DNA of 55,535 nucleotides from Chloroflexota bacterium (lineage in GTDB: Bacteria > Chloroflexota > Anaerolineae > Anaerolineales > Anaerolineaceae): positions 1 to 55,535 of the forward strand of contig JAAYCN010000042.1 in NCBI GenBank assembly GCA_012729755.1, in the 5' to 3' direction. The position numbers and the translations under genes are program-made. How positions within the stretch are numbered: the first letter of the stretch is position 1; each line of letters opens with the position of its first letter. Below are positions 42,879 to 51,878 of the stretch, piece after piece. The notes under the pieces were generated by a model. It was given only the letters and a program-made list of their open reading frames with translations, did not search any database and was not told the DNA's origin.

Positions 42879-44429
42879 TCAGCTGGGAAGGTAAGGCATT
42901 TCTGGCCCGGGAATGTTGAGGTGTTCGCTCAAAGCGGCGCGCAAGGCCGCGCGGTCATCCCATGGGTATTCGGTCGTTTCAAAGCACATTGATTGTTCGT
43001 GGCCTTTGCCGCAAATGACGATTAAATCGCCTGGTTGGGCGATACTGACCGCGTAGCGAATAGCTTCGCGCCTGTCGCCGATGCGGAAGAAAGTCTGGCC
43101 TTCAATGCCGCCTGCTTCGATGGCTGAAGACGCCATGTCCTCGAGGATCGCCGCTAATGATTCCGTGCGGGGATCTTCGGCGGTGAGAATGGAAACATCG
43201 GCGAATTGGGTGGAAACCTTGGGCATCATGCGCCGTTTCTCGCGGTCGCGCAAGCCTGCTGAGCCGTAGACCGCGATGACGCGTTTGTCGGTGAGCTGAC
43301 GGACAGTTTCGAGGGCGCGCTGTAAGGCGTTGGGGGTGTGGGCGAAGTCGACGATAGCTGTGAAGTTTTGGCCAAGATCAATTCGCTCCATGCGACCGGG
43401 GACGATGGGCAAAGTTTGCAGGGCACGCAGCGCGGTTTTGATATCAACGCCAAGCGCGAGCACAGTTGCCGCGATGGCAGCAAGGCAATTCGAAACGTTG
43501 TAAAGCCCGATCATATGTGTTTCAACCTGATAAACTTGCCTGTGAAGATGCAAACGGAAGCGCAGTTTTTGGGGCGAATTCTCGATTTGATCTGCCCAAA
43601 GGGCAGCCTGGTTGACCATGCTGTAAGAGATCTGTTTTTTGGGAGAGACGTGTTTCAGATAGCTGTAAGAGCGATCGTCCTTGTTGAGCACGGCAACGCG
43701 GGGGTTGCCAATGCGCTTGTGAGGCGTCGCCCGCAGATATTCGAATAGTCTGCCTTTGGCTTCGAGGTAGTTTTGCCAGGTGCCGTGGTAGTCGATGTGC
43801 TCGTGAGTGACGTTGGTGATCACGGCGACATCGTAATCGCAAGCCTCAACTCTCAATTGAGCCAACCCGTGTGATGTGGTTTCGAGCACGCAATGAGTCA
43901 TTCCGGCCTTAACCATCAGCGACAGGTAATATTGAATTTCAGGAGAATCGGGCGTAGTGACGTGAAAGCCAGTGTCAAGCTCCTGCGTGCCAATCTGCGC
44001 GCTGACGGTTGAGATCATGCCCGCTTTGATGCCCGCTTCGGTCAGGATGTGGTGAATCATCGAAGTTGTCGTTGTTTTGCCATCGGTGCCGGTTACACCA
44101 ATCACGCGCAATTTGTGGGCAGGGAAGTCGTAGAAGGCGCTGGCAAGGTGAGCGAGCGCGCGGCGCAGGTCGCCCTGGGCGTGCACATAAGGAATTTCAA
44201 GGTTTTTGGGCCTGGGCCGGTCACTGACAATCGCAGCGGCGCCTTTGGCAATCGCCTGAGGGGCATAGTTAAGACCATCGGAGCTTTCTCCTGAAATGGC
44301 GACGAACAACCAGCCGGGTTGAACCTTTCGGGAATCCGCGGTGACGCCCCCAATCAACAGCCTGGGAATTTCACCTTCGATCTTGACCGGGACGTATTTA
44401 AAAAGGGTGGAGAGGTATTTTCTTGACAC
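42879..44429 (-). CDS. murE: UDP-MurNAc-tripeptide ligase MurE
   Basis: A 516-aa Mur ligase that adds the third residue to UDP-MurNAc-L-Ala-D-Glu. P-loop GVTGTDGKTTTT, the VLETTSHGLAQLRVEACDYDVAVITNVTHEHIDYHGTW region and the carbamylated-lysine helix EAKGRLF are present. The specificity loop reads AEDPRTESL; the Arg there is the meso-DAP-type feature (DNPR), but the preceding residues differ, so DAP, ornithine or lysine should be tested. It is the last gene of an operon after the 201-aa membrane protein (3-base gap). Confidence 0.92.
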   Translation of the reverse strand: MSRKYLSTLFKYVPVKIEGEIPRLLIGGVTADSRKVQPGWLFVAISGESSDGLNYAPQAIAKGAAAIVSDRPRPKNLEIPYVHAQGDLRRALAHLASAFYDFPAHKLRVIGVTGTDGKTTTTSMIHHILTEAGIKAGMISTVSAQIGTQELDTGFHVTTPDSPEIQYYLSLMVKAGMTHCVLETTSHGLAQLRVEACDYDVAVITNVTHEHIDYHGTWQNYLEAKGRLFEYLRATPHKRIGNPRVAVLNKDDRSYSYLKHVSPKKQISYSMVNQAALWADQIENSPQKLRFRLHLHRQVYQVETHMIGLYNVSNCLAAIAATVLALGVDIKTALRALQTLPIVPGRMERIDLGQNFTAIVDFAHTPNALQRALETVRQLTDKRVIAVYGSAGLRDREKRRMMPKVSTQFADVSILTAEDPRTESLAAILEDMASSAIEAGGIEGQTFFRIGDRREAIRYAVSIAQPGDLIVICGKGHEQSMCFETTEYPWDDRAALRAALSEHLNIPGPEMPYLPS

Positions 44430-44432
44430 GGT

Positions 44433-45038
44433 TTACCCGTAAATTTTAGGTTTGTGTGTGGCTCTCGGCTGAGCGGAAAGAAACTTGAGGGCGATCATAA
44501 TCGCCAGCCCACCGATCAGCAGGCAAGCCAACCCCACTTTAATCAGCGTCAGGTATTCCATGCCAAGCAAGCGGCAGGCTTTGATCATAAAGCTTGCCTG
44601 AACGGTTGGGCTGATGGCGAACATCCCATTGGGGGCTGATTCTAGAGCCAATGAGATCACACCTTGAATTTCGGCAGGTGTCGTCGGGGCAATCTTCCAG
44701 ACGCTGCTTCCCTTCTGCCCATCGCTCACAGAGGTCATCTGACGTTTTTGAGGGGTGACAACGAAACCCGGCAGGTCAAGCTCCTGATCGAGGGCGCTGC
44801 CTGGAATGAGACCTTCACCCGCGCTGAACTTGACGCGTACCTGACTGGACTTGCCGATCAGTACACGCAGGGGATAGTGAACGCTGACCTTGATGGAGTT
44901 GCCGCTGATGTAATCAGGAACGCTTAGCTCCTGAAATTCGCCCGTACCGGGATAGAGAGCGGTCCAGGTCAGATAGCCGCCCAAAAGGGTCAGGAAAACC
45001 CCAATGATGAGAAAAATAGCTTTGGTGGAAAGTTTCAT
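44433..45038 (-). CDS. Membrane-anchored protein of unknown function
   Basis: A 201-aa protein with one helix at each end (about 8-28 and 162-188) and a ~120-residue extracytoplasmic domain of beta type between them (GNSIKVSVHYPLRVLIGKSSQVRVKFSAGEG). No family recognised. Its ATG overlaps the stop of the 59-aa gene (ATGA), and murE begins 3 bases after its stop. Cell-envelope context suggests a wall-related role, but this is inference. Confidence 0.7.
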   Translation of the reverse strand: MKLSTKAIFLIIGVFLTLLGGYLTWTALYPGTGEFQELSVPDYISGNSIKVSVHYPLRVLIGKSSQVRVKFSAGEGLIPGSALDQELDLPGFVVTPQKRQMTSVSDGQKGSSVWKIAPTTPAEIQGVISLALESAPNGMFAISPTVQASFMIKACRLLGMEYLTLIKVGLACLLIGGLAIMIALKFLSAQPRATHKPKIYG

Positions 45039-45214
45039 TTGATAAAAACAACTCCGATTAAACCAAACATTATCATTGCCAGGCAGAGCATGGCAAGCAA
45101 GTTTTGTCCAGATTGTAACCCATAGTAGAGAATGAAGGGAAGCAGTATCTCGACAGCGAGAATAGCGAGTTTGACGCGAAAAATGAGCTCGGCGCGATCA
45201 ATTTTTGGCTTCAT
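45035..45214 (-). CDS. 59-aa membrane protein between lctP and the 201-aa gene
   Basis: A short gene easily missed by length cut-offs. It encodes MKPKIDRAELIFRVK followed by two hydrophobic stretches (residues about 16-31 and 39-58). Both ends use ATGA overlaps: its start with the lctP stop (45214-45211) and its stop with the start of the 201-aa gene (45038-45035). Such double coupling supports real translation. No homologue recognised. Confidence 0.75.
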   Translation of the reverse strand: MKPKIDRAELIFRVKLAILAVEILLPFILYYGLQSGQNLLAMLCLAMIMFGLIGVVFIK

Positions 45215-46824
45215 AACGCCCCGGATGGAATAAAAGCGGAAATGATCGTCGTAATGACAGCGACAAGGGTGACCAACACGAGTTCATAAACGATTAAGCG
45301 CCGAAGGATCAGCCCTTCTTTTTGGGCGAACCCGACTGTGGTCGCGCCGACCATGACTTTGGCTGGCGCCATTACGCTGCCGATAGAGCCGCCTGTGGTC
45401 TGGGCGGCCAAAATCCACGGCGCGCTGAGGCGCATCAGGCGGGCGGCTTCCTGGTGAAGGACGCCAAACAAGACGTTGGAATTATTGTTGGATCCGGTCA
45501 AAAACGCGCCGAGCACGCCGATAAAAGGGACAAAGAAGGGGTAAATATAGCGATTGATTGATTCGCTGATACCCCTGGCGAGGATGTTGGTCATGCCGGT
45601 ATGCTGCATGATGGTGGCGATCGACACCATGGCAATCACACCAAGGCTGGTATCGACCGCGCCGTGAAGCGTGCGGGAAATGATGCGGCTTGCTGCGCCG
45701 CGAGTGAAATAACCTCGCCGCCCATAGACGAGAACGGCAAAGAGGCAACTGTAGAACATCAGCATGCTTGGGTGAGCGAACAGGTGGATTGCCTTTCCTT
45801 CACCCGCGGGGGTTACCCAACCCAGTTTAGTGGCGATCTCGGGGAAGAACATCGACAGGCGGACGGTGTGCAACAAAGCATTGAGCGGTTTGACCAGGAC
45901 AACGACAAACCCTAATACCATGACGAAGATATAGGGCGAGACAAGCGCCAAAAAGCTTCTCTTTAAAACCGGATCAGGTGGTTGTGATTGAGCTGATGGA
46001 TCAGTTGGTTCTGGCTTGGTCGGGCTTGGGGAACTGACCTGTTGGTAAAGAGGCAGACGATTGACCAGGAGCAGCGTAATCGTGCCCAAAATGACCGCGC
46101 CGGTTGTGGCGACCATCTCCAGCCCATTGACCGCCATCAGATACTGGGTGATTGCCATCACGGCGCCGACGATAGTTACCGCGGGGAAGAGGTGTTTGAC
46201 ACCGCGCCAACCGCCGCCGATGAGGGCGATCATCAACCCGCCCGGGATGATGGGAATGGCAAGCAGAATGGACGATGGCGAGGCAAGCGTTTCTTTTGGC
46301 ATGCCGGTGACACCGATCAGGGCGTTGAAAGCGGCAGCCATGACTCCAAAATTGACCGACCAGTTATGACCAATGGCTGCCATGACAACCGAGTTGAGAG
46401 GGGTGTAGCCAAGCGTGACCAGGATGGGCGCCGCGATGGCAACAGGCACACCGAACCCGCCCATGACTTGCAGGAAGGTGGTAAGCATCCACGCTACCAA
46501 GAGCACCTGTATGCCGCGGTCTTTGGAAAGCGCGGGGATTTCGATGCCGATACGTTTGATGGCGCCGACTTCGTTGGCGATGTTGAGCAGCAATAAAGCG
46601 CCCCAGACAATGGTCAGCACGTCCAGCGCGAGTAAGACGGCTTTAATTTGGGCATACGCCAGCATAGTGGCCGTTGCGCCATAAGCTGTGAAGGCGATGA
46701 CTACGGCGATGGCCCAGCTTAGCGCTCCGGCGCGCATTCCGCCCCATTTGAAGCCGAGCATGAGAATGAGAACGCTCAAAATGGGCAGCAGCGAGAGAAT
46801 CCAGGTGAAAAGGTTAAGTGTCAT
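45211..46824 (-). CDS. lctP: L-lactate permease family transporter
   Basis: A 537-aa, ~13-helix permease of the LctP/GlcA family, importing L-lactate or glycolate with protons. Diagnostic segments are GFGVPVAIAAPILVTLG, the TGSNNNSNVLFGVLHQEAA loop and AQTTGGSIGSVMAPAKVMVGATTVGF. A TATAAT at 46852-46847 on this strand gives a 16-base leader. It opens the operon with the 59-aa, 201-aa and murE genes. In a fermenter it could import or export lactate. Confidence 0.92.
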   Translation of the reverse strand: MTLNLFTWILSLLPILSVLILMLGFKWGGMRAGALSWAIAVVIAFTAYGATATMLAYAQIKAVLLALDVLTIVWGALLLLNIANEVGAIKRIGIEIPALSKDRGIQVLLVAWMLTTFLQVMGGFGVPVAIAAPILVTLGYTPLNSVVMAAIGHNWSVNFGVMAAAFNALIGVTGMPKETLASPSSILLAIPIIPGGLMIALIGGGWRGVKHLFPAVTIVGAVMAITQYLMAVNGLEMVATTGAVILGTITLLLVNRLPLYQQVSSPSPTKPEPTDPSAQSQPPDPVLKRSFLALVSPYIFVMVLGFVVVLVKPLNALLHTVRLSMFFPEIATKLGWVTPAGEGKAIHLFAHPSMLMFYSCLFAVLVYGRRGYFTRGAASRIISRTLHGAVDTSLGVIAMVSIATIMQHTGMTNILARGISESINRYIYPFFVPFIGVLGAFLTGSNNNSNVLFGVLHQEAARLMRLSAPWILAAQTTGGSIGSVMAPAKVMVGATTVGFAQKEGLILRRLIVYELVLVTLVAVITTIISAFIPSGAL

Positions 46825-47100
46825 AGTATGAAAGTTTTACCGGACTATTATAGTTTAGGCTGAGGTTTTTGACGTCATTAGAAGCAGATGAAGGGGAATG
46901 GAGGTATAGTTTGGACTTTGAGAATGCGAGGGCGGAAAAAAGATGGTTGCTGAGAAAAAGAGAAGATGCTTTAATGTCACGCGGGGTTTGTTGAATAAGA
47001 CGAGTGAGGCGCACTTCAAAAGCTGTTTTGCATTTCATGGAAATAAACATTGCGTGGCGGTAACGGGTCGAGATGGGTTTCGACGATTTCTGCGGATGTT

Positions 47101-47312
47101 GGCAGGCGATGCGGAGCTCAGCGAACACATTGAAAGACCCTCATCAGTCTCGCTCTCGTGGCGTTCTTACTTAATTACCCAATATCTTTTGTCGGGTTTC
47201 ACCCGACCTACCCGACATAGTATCGAAATTAAAGTCTCTGAATAATAAGATTATTCTTCAACAAACCTTTGCATTTTGTTTCGCTAAAGACTCACATTTA
47301 GATGTGATTACC
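47101..47312. repeat. Dispersed intergenic repeat, copy D
   Basis: Contains the lead module GGCAGGCGATGCGGAGCTCA (47101-47120), the core TCATCAGTCTCGCTCTCGTGG in shortened form, the element GTCGGGTTTCACCCGACCTA (47191-47210), and the tail TTTGCATTTTGTTTCGCTAA ... TTTAGATGTGATTACC to 47312. It lies in the 0.85-kb spacer before the secreted-protein gene. Nothing else coding was found in 46825-47674. Confidence 0.65.
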
Positions 47313-47324
47313 TGTTTATGACGT

Positions 47325-47353
47325 TTGTTTATGGAGTGGATGCTTGCTATAAT
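47325..47353 (+). promoter_or_regulatory. Promoter of the secreted-protein gene
   Basis: TTGTTT (47325-47330), 17-bp spacer, TATAAT (47348-47353). It implies an untranslated leader of about 310 bases, with no obvious structure or small gene that I can support. Confidence 0.55.
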
Positions 47354-47674
47354 TATGAAATAAGCAATAGTGTTTGCCTTAGAATTAGAGTGTTATACGA
47401 TCAGATGTTATCTATGATCATCCAAAGGCGGCAGTTGCAAGGTTGCGTTGTCAATAATATCGAGCAGGTATGCACATAACGCAGGTTCGGACCCCATCAA
47501 GAAAGGAGTGACTGGAAACGGCAGATATCAATCGAATCCCGAATGTGAGAAGGGCTGGGCTCTGTTCAGCAATTGGTTCTCATAAATCAGCGATGATAGA
47601 CTTCAGGATGCAATGGAATAAGCTGAGAAAGCTTTTAACTATCTTTCGGAATGAAGAAAAAAGAAAGGAATACC

Positions 47675-48307
47675 ATGGTAAAACAAAGCAGGATTAATAT
47701 TATTGTTTGTATCGTGTCAGTATGTACGTTGTTGGGGTTGACCAGCTTTTTTGCCCCTAAAGCAGTCCGCGCGGATGAGGTTCTTCCGGGATCGGAAGGA
47801 ATAGAGGCCCGGAAGATGGAATCAGGAAACGTGCAGTGGGATGGAAGGACACAGGTGATGTCCTACGGAGGGGGAGGATTTAATTCTTTTAACGCTGCTG
47901 TCTATCCTATAGGAGATAATTGTATAATGAACGGCGAAGCAGAAACAAAGCCTGCTTTTCATAATGTAAATCTTCCAAATGGTTCGGTTATCTCTTCAAT
48001 TGATTTTAGTGGCCATGATTATAGCGACATTTCAGAGATGAAGTTGGAATTCATCGAATCTAAGTTTGACGGCGTAATTGGAAGAACTTGGGCCGTACTT
48101 AATTCTAATATAGACTTTGATGGTGGAGTATACGTCAGATCGATGCCTTTCGACCCGCCCATTGTAGTGGATAACCTGGTATATAATTATGTGCTCAAGC
48201 TTACGATGCCAAGGTTGACTGAACAAAATGTTTTATTCTGCCAAGCAACTATTTCATATAATCCCCCCTCTATTTTTGCCCAGGCATTGCCCTTAATCAG
48301 AAAGTAA
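47675..48307 (+). CDS. Secreted beta-rich protein of unknown function
   Basis: A 210-aa exported protein: signal peptide VCTLLGLTSFFAPKAVRADE with an AxA-like site near residue 33 and no lipobox. The mature part is rich in Asp, Asn and beta-strand patterns (MSYGGGGFNSFNAAVYPIGDNC) with two cysteines (about 85 and 190) that may pair. No family recognised. The ATG at 47675 has GAAAGGA five bases upstream; the earlier ATG at 47651 lacks one. It stands alone between repeat-rich spacers. Confidence 0.65.
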   Translation: MVKQSRINIIVCIVSVCTLLGLTSFFAPKAVRADEVLPGSEGIEARKMESGNVQWDGRTQVMSYGGGGFNSFNAAVYPIGDNCIMNGEAETKPAFHNVNLPNGSVISSIDFSGHDYSDISEMKLEFIESKFDGVIGRTWAVLNSNIDFDGGVYVRSMPFDPPIVVDNLVYNYVLKLTMPRLTEQNVLFCQATISYNPPSIFAQALPLIRK

Positions 48308-48328
48308 CGCTAGAATTTTTCGAATGTT

Positions 48329-48359
48329 CTTCATGCCCGCAATAAATGCGGGCATGAAG
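48329..48359 (+). terminator. Hairpin after the secreted-protein gene
   Basis: CTTCATGCCCGC (48329-48340) pairs with GCGGGCATGAAG (48348-48359), a perfect 12-bp stem. No T run follows, so termination may be weak. Confidence 0.65.
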
Positions 48360-48695
48360 GCATTTAGACAGAGTAAGATGATTGTTTACAGGATAATTGC
48401 CAGATGGAAATGACCCGAAACCAGTGCTGTATACGGCCATGCTGACCTTAAACTCATTCTCTTCGGGCAAATCTAAAATGGGTAACTTTTTTAACATGAA
48501 ATTCCCTGGCATGAGGGAGTGAAAAATGGTAAGGGCGGCGAAAGTTCATTTTATGTAAGTTGGGTGGAGCGATCGCGTATATCATCTAAACTATTTCTCA
48601 TGGAGCGCAACCCAACAAACTGGATCCATCTTGGACTTTCGTTTGATGACAGAAAACAGGCGGGCATGGAAGTTTGCCTCTACAGATAAAGGTTT

Positions 48696-48842
48696 TTGGC
48701 AGGCGATGCGGAGTTTCGGCTTGTACAGTAAAACAACCTCTTCAGTCTCGAGCGCTCCCCGGCTTCTTCCATGGGGAAGCCCCGTGGAGTTCTCATCTAA
48801 ATAACTCGATATCTATTTTGCCGGGTTTCACCTGACCTGCCT
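48696..48842. repeat. Dispersed intergenic repeat, copy E
   Basis: Contains GGCAGGCGATGCGGAG (48698-48713) as in copy D, then CCTCTTCAGTCTCGAGCGCTC with a CTTCTTCC/GGGGAAGCC arm, and CCGGGTTTCACCTGACCTGC (48821-48840). It occupies part of the 0.86-kb gap before the two-component genes. Confidence 0.6.
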
Positions 48843-49128
48843 GCTTGGGTAAAGCTCTCAGGCTCAATGATGACAGTTTTGAGCTGACAAGTGAGGCTGG
48901 GCATGGATATTCAGAGTCAAAGATTGGTGAGGGCGTGAGACGGTGGGTTGAGAAGGATGCCGCGATGATTATTTCACGGTGAAAATTTATAAGGGCTTCG
49001 AATTGAGTGAATAGGGGCTGTGTTTGAAACGCTTGTTGGGTCAAGGCATTTGGCCGTGTCTGCATTGCTGGTTTCATATGTTTATCTTAGTTTCGTGGTG
49101 TATTATGATGATTAGAGGCAAATATTAA

Positions 49129-49146
49129 ATATCTGGATCCAGATAT
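49129..49146. promoter_or_regulatory. 18-bp perfect palindrome before the response-regulator gene
   Basis: ATATCTGGATCCAGATAT, between a possible -10 (TATGAT, 49104-49109) and the ribosome site AAGGAGG (49158-49164). It fits an operator or a 5'-UTR hairpin. Confidence 0.65.
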
Positions 49147-49171
49147 CGTTCATTCGCAAGGAGGTGTAATC

Positions 49172-49840
49172 GTGAAACTGTTATACGCCGAAGATGAACA
49201 GGCTCTTTCGGAAGCTGTTGTTGATTATCTTACATATCATAAGTATATAGTTGATGCTGTATATGATGGCGCTGATGCTTATGATTACGCGATATCAGGC
49301 GATTATGATGGCATCATTCTTGACATAATGATGCCGAAACGAGATGGCTTGGAAGTGCTTTCTGAACTGCGCAGAAACGGATGCAGGACACCGGTACTTC
49401 TGTTAACAGCCAAGACACAAGTGGAAGATCGTATTCTAGGCTTGGACACTGGTGCAGATGACTATTTACTCAAACCTTTTGATATGGGCGAACTAATTGC
49501 CAGAATCCAAGCTATGCTGCGGCGACGGGAAGAATTTCATCCCGATTTGATAAGCTTTGGCGACTTAACATTAGATATGCAGTCTGGTGCGCTTGGTGCA
49601 GGCGATATGTCCTTTCAGTTGCCAAAGCAGGAATATCGCCTTATGGAGCAACTTATGCTACATCACTCGATGTATCTGTCTACAGAGGATTTGCTTGTAA
49701 AAGCATGGGGCTACAATACAGAAACAGATATATACAGTGTCTGGTTGTATATCTCCTATTTGCGTAAACGGCTTTCTGTAATGGATTCCAAGGTAAAGAT
49801 CATTTCAAAACGAAATATCGGATATAAATTACAGTTTTAA
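49172..49840 (+). CDS. OmpR/PhoB-type response regulator
   Basis: A 222-aa regulator. The receiver domain carries the acidic pair near E7/D8, phospho-acceptor D51 in ILDIMMPK, the switch residues T79-A80-K81 and K101 in the LLKPF loop. A winged helix of the OmpR type occupies about 125-222 (YRLMEQLMLHHSMYLSTEDLL ... ISKRNIGYKL). The start is GTG at 49172 with AAGGAGG 7 bases upstream. The kinase gene begins two bases after its stop. The VTC/DUF4956/CotH genes downstream are its most likely target. Confidence 0.92.
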   Translation: MKLLYAEDEQALSEAVVDYLTYHKYIVDAVYDGADAYDYAISGDYDGIILDIMMPKRDGLEVLSELRRNGCRTPVLLLTAKTQVEDRILGLDTGADDYLLKPFDMGELIARIQAMLRRREEFHPDLISFGDLTLDMQSGALGAGDMSFQLPKQEYRLMEQLMLHHSMYLSTEDLLVKAWGYNTETDIYSVWLYISYLRKRLSVMDSKVKIISKRNIGYKLQF

Positions 49841-49842
49841 AC

Positions 49843-51063
49843 ATGACGAAGACATTAAAAAAACGATTTATTATCTTCACTATGACAGCAGTTACCTGTC
49901 TTTTGATTTTCATTGTAATTGCAATCAATGGACTCAACTGGGTGATGTTGGATCGGCTGTCAGATTTGGAAATGGAAATACTTGTAGAATCTGGTGGTGT
50001 GTTTCAAAAGATGAATTTCAATCGCCCCCCCCTCTTTGCACCCCCGCTAAATATGGATCGGATGCGCTCCGCACGATTCTTTGTCGTAAGAAGTGATGCT
50101 GATGGTAATATCAAGGATGTAAATACGGATCAAATTTTCTCGATAGATATCGAAACTGCAAAAAACTATGCCGCAACCGCTTGGGAGACAGGTAGAGAAT
50201 CGGGAAGAATTAAAGGATATAAATTCGCCGTAAAGCAAATTGGACCAGATCGATTGATTTTCTTTATGGACACATCAAGACAGAATGAGAGTTTCTATCT
50301 GGTCTTATTTGTTTCATGTGCAATTGCAGTACTTTGCTGGTTGATCGTTCTTGTATTTGTCATTTTACTTTCAGGCAAGGTCATTCGTCCGGTTCTTGCA
50401 GGTATGGAAAAACAAAAACAGTTTATTACTAATGCCGGACATGAAATGAAAACGCCGCTAGCAATCATTCAGTCCAACAACGACACGATGGCACTCATCC
50501 ATGGTGAGAACAAATACAATGCGCATATCCGCACACAGACAAAGCGGCTGAATGTGCTGATGTCAAATCTCCTGATTCTTGCCAAGCTGGACGAGGAAAT
50601 CCGTTTGCCAACGGATCCGATAAATATCAGCGAGGTTACTAATGAACTCTTGCCTGCATATCAGGATGCTGCCCTGACTCGCAATCTTAACTTCCATGTG
50701 CTGATTGAGCCAAATATTACAATGCTGATTAACAAAGATAGCTTGCGACAGATGCTGACAATACTTCTGGATAACGCATTAAAGTACACGCCTGAAAATG
50801 GGAATATCCATCTGGCGCTGATAAGACATGGCAGGCATATTCAAATTATCGAAGAAAATACCTGTGATCCATCTCATGAGCCAGACCCTGAGAGATTGTT
50901 TGAACGTTTTTATCGGGGAGACTCTGCACGAACTCAGGACGTGGAATCTTCTGGTTATGGCATTGGATTATCTGCTGCACGAGCAATTTGCGAAAAATTT
51001 AATGGAAAGCTGACTGCTGGATATACCTCCGCAGAAAGCATCCGTTTTATTGCCAGTTTTTGA
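49843..51063 (+). CDS. Sensor histidine kinase
   Basis: A 406-aa kinase: helix near 10-30, an extracytoplasmic sensor segment to about 150, a second helix (~152-175), then the dimerisation/phospho-acceptor domain with H200 in NAGHEMKTPLAII and the ATP domain with DNALKYTPENGNIH and GYGIGLSAARAI. The C-terminal end is shorter than usual. It pairs with the preceding regulator and is followed by a terminator. The sensed signal is unknown. Confidence 0.9.
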   Translation: MTKTLKKRFIIFTMTAVTCLLIFIVIAINGLNWVMLDRLSDLEMEILVESGGVFQKMNFNRPPLFAPPLNMDRMRSARFFVVRSDADGNIKDVNTDQIFSIDIETAKNYAATAWETGRESGRIKGYKFAVKQIGPDRLIFFMDTSRQNESFYLVLFVSCAIAVLCWLIVLVFVILLSGKVIRPVLAGMEKQKQFITNAGHEMKTPLAIIQSNNDTMALIHGENKYNAHIRTQTKRLNVLMSNLLILAKLDEEIRLPTDPINISEVTNELLPAYQDAALTRNLNFHVLIEPNITMLINKDSLRQMLTILLDNALKYTPENGNIHLALIRHGRHIQIIEENTCDPSHEPDPERLFERFYRGDSARTQDVESSGYGIGLSAARAICEKFNGKLTAGYTSAESIRFIASF

Positions 51064-51081
51064 GTTCAATTAATGTTCACA

Positions 51082-51119
51082 AACCTTCCTGCGTTTGTTC
51101 ATATGCGGGAAGGTTTTTT
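51082..51119 (+). terminator. Terminator after the histidine kinase
   Basis: AACCTTCCTGC (51082-51092) pairs with GCGGGAAGGTT (51105-51115) with one G-U, then four T. The next genes need their own promoter. Confidence 0.85.
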
Positions 51120-51145
51120 CTTAAGTAATTCATAGGTTCGTTTTC

Positions 51146-51151
51146 TATAAT
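51146..51151 (+). promoter_or_regulatory. -10 box of the VTC operon
   Basis: TATAAT just after the terminator, 28 bases before the VTC start and ahead of AAAGGAG at about 51162. No clear -35, which would fit activation by the response regulator. Confidence 0.55.
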
Positions 51152-51178
51152 AACCGCATAGAAAGGAGCTGATGCCCA

Positions 51179-51850
51179 TTGCAATTCAGACATGAAGCAA
51201 AACATGAAATCAACAGATCCGATGTAATAGTCTTGCGGCAAAGGCTGCGCGCGGTGATGAAATCGGACAGTTATGCCATAAACGGACAATATAAGATCCG
51301 CAGTTTATATTTCGACAGTCTTGCTGACAAAGCACTCAGAGAAAAGTTGGACGGTGTGGACATTCGGGAAAAATATAGAATTCGGCTGTATAACCATGAT
51401 CTCTCATTCATTCGTTTGGAACGGAAGTTCAAGCAAGGCGGTCTTGGCTATAAGAATTCGACAGTCTTAACACCTGAACAGGCACAAGCGATTGTTGATG
51501 GGAACGTGAGTTGGATGTCGGACAATGACGATGAAGTTATCCTCGGATTCTACCTCCGCATCCGCAATGAAGGACTGGTGGCAAAAGTAATTGTGGACTA
51601 CACTCGTGAGCCTTTTGTTTTCGGTCCCGGCAATGTGAGAGTAGCGCTGGATTACAACATCCGCACTGGGATGGGGTGTACGGATTTTCTGAATTCTGCT
51701 TGCGTGACCGTCCCCATCAAGGATTCGCCCTGTATTCTCGAAGTTAAGTGGGATAACTATCTGCCCGATGTGATTCGGGATGCAATACAGCTTGAAAGCA
51801 GGAGAAACGGTGCATTCTCCAAATACGCCGCTTCTCGTATGTACGATTAA
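51179..51850 (+). CDS. VTC-domain protein (polyphosphate polymerase-like)
   Basis: A 223-aa VTC-type enzyme of the CYTH-like tunnel fold. Eukaryotic VTC4 makes polyphosphate from ATP. Charged strands typical of the tunnel are visible: RHEAKHEI, YKIRSLYFDS, REKYRIRLY, LERKFKQGG and ILEVKWDNYLP. The start is TTG at 51179, close to AAAGGAG; the nearest ATG is out of frame. It is followed by DUF4956 and CotH genes, a recurring trio. Polyphosphate synthesis is the expected reaction, but substrate transfer to a partner is also possible. Confidence 0.85.
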   Translation: MQFRHEAKHEINRSDVIVLRQRLRAVMKSDSYAINGQYKIRSLYFDSLADKALREKLDGVDIREKYRIRLYNHDLSFIRLERKFKQGGLGYKNSTVLTPEQAQAIVDGNVSWMSDNDDEVILGFYLRIRNEGLVAKVIVDYTREPFVFGPGNVRVALDYNIRTGMGCTDFLNSACVTVPIKDSPCILEVKWDNYLPDVIRDAIQLESRRNGAFSKYAASRMYD

Positions 51851-51878
51851 TAAAACACGAAAAAGGAAAAACCCAACA

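Noticed and set aside
46943-47245. 100-codon open frame before the secreted-protein gene
   Set aside because: Most of it is repeat copy D; no ribosome site and no recognisable product.
47404-47478. 24-codon leader peptide upstream of the secreted protein
   Set aside because: No ribosome site and no support beyond an open frame.
48793-49077. 94-codon minus-strand frame
   Set aside because: It overlaps the end of repeat copy E, has no ribosome site, and no homology is evident.
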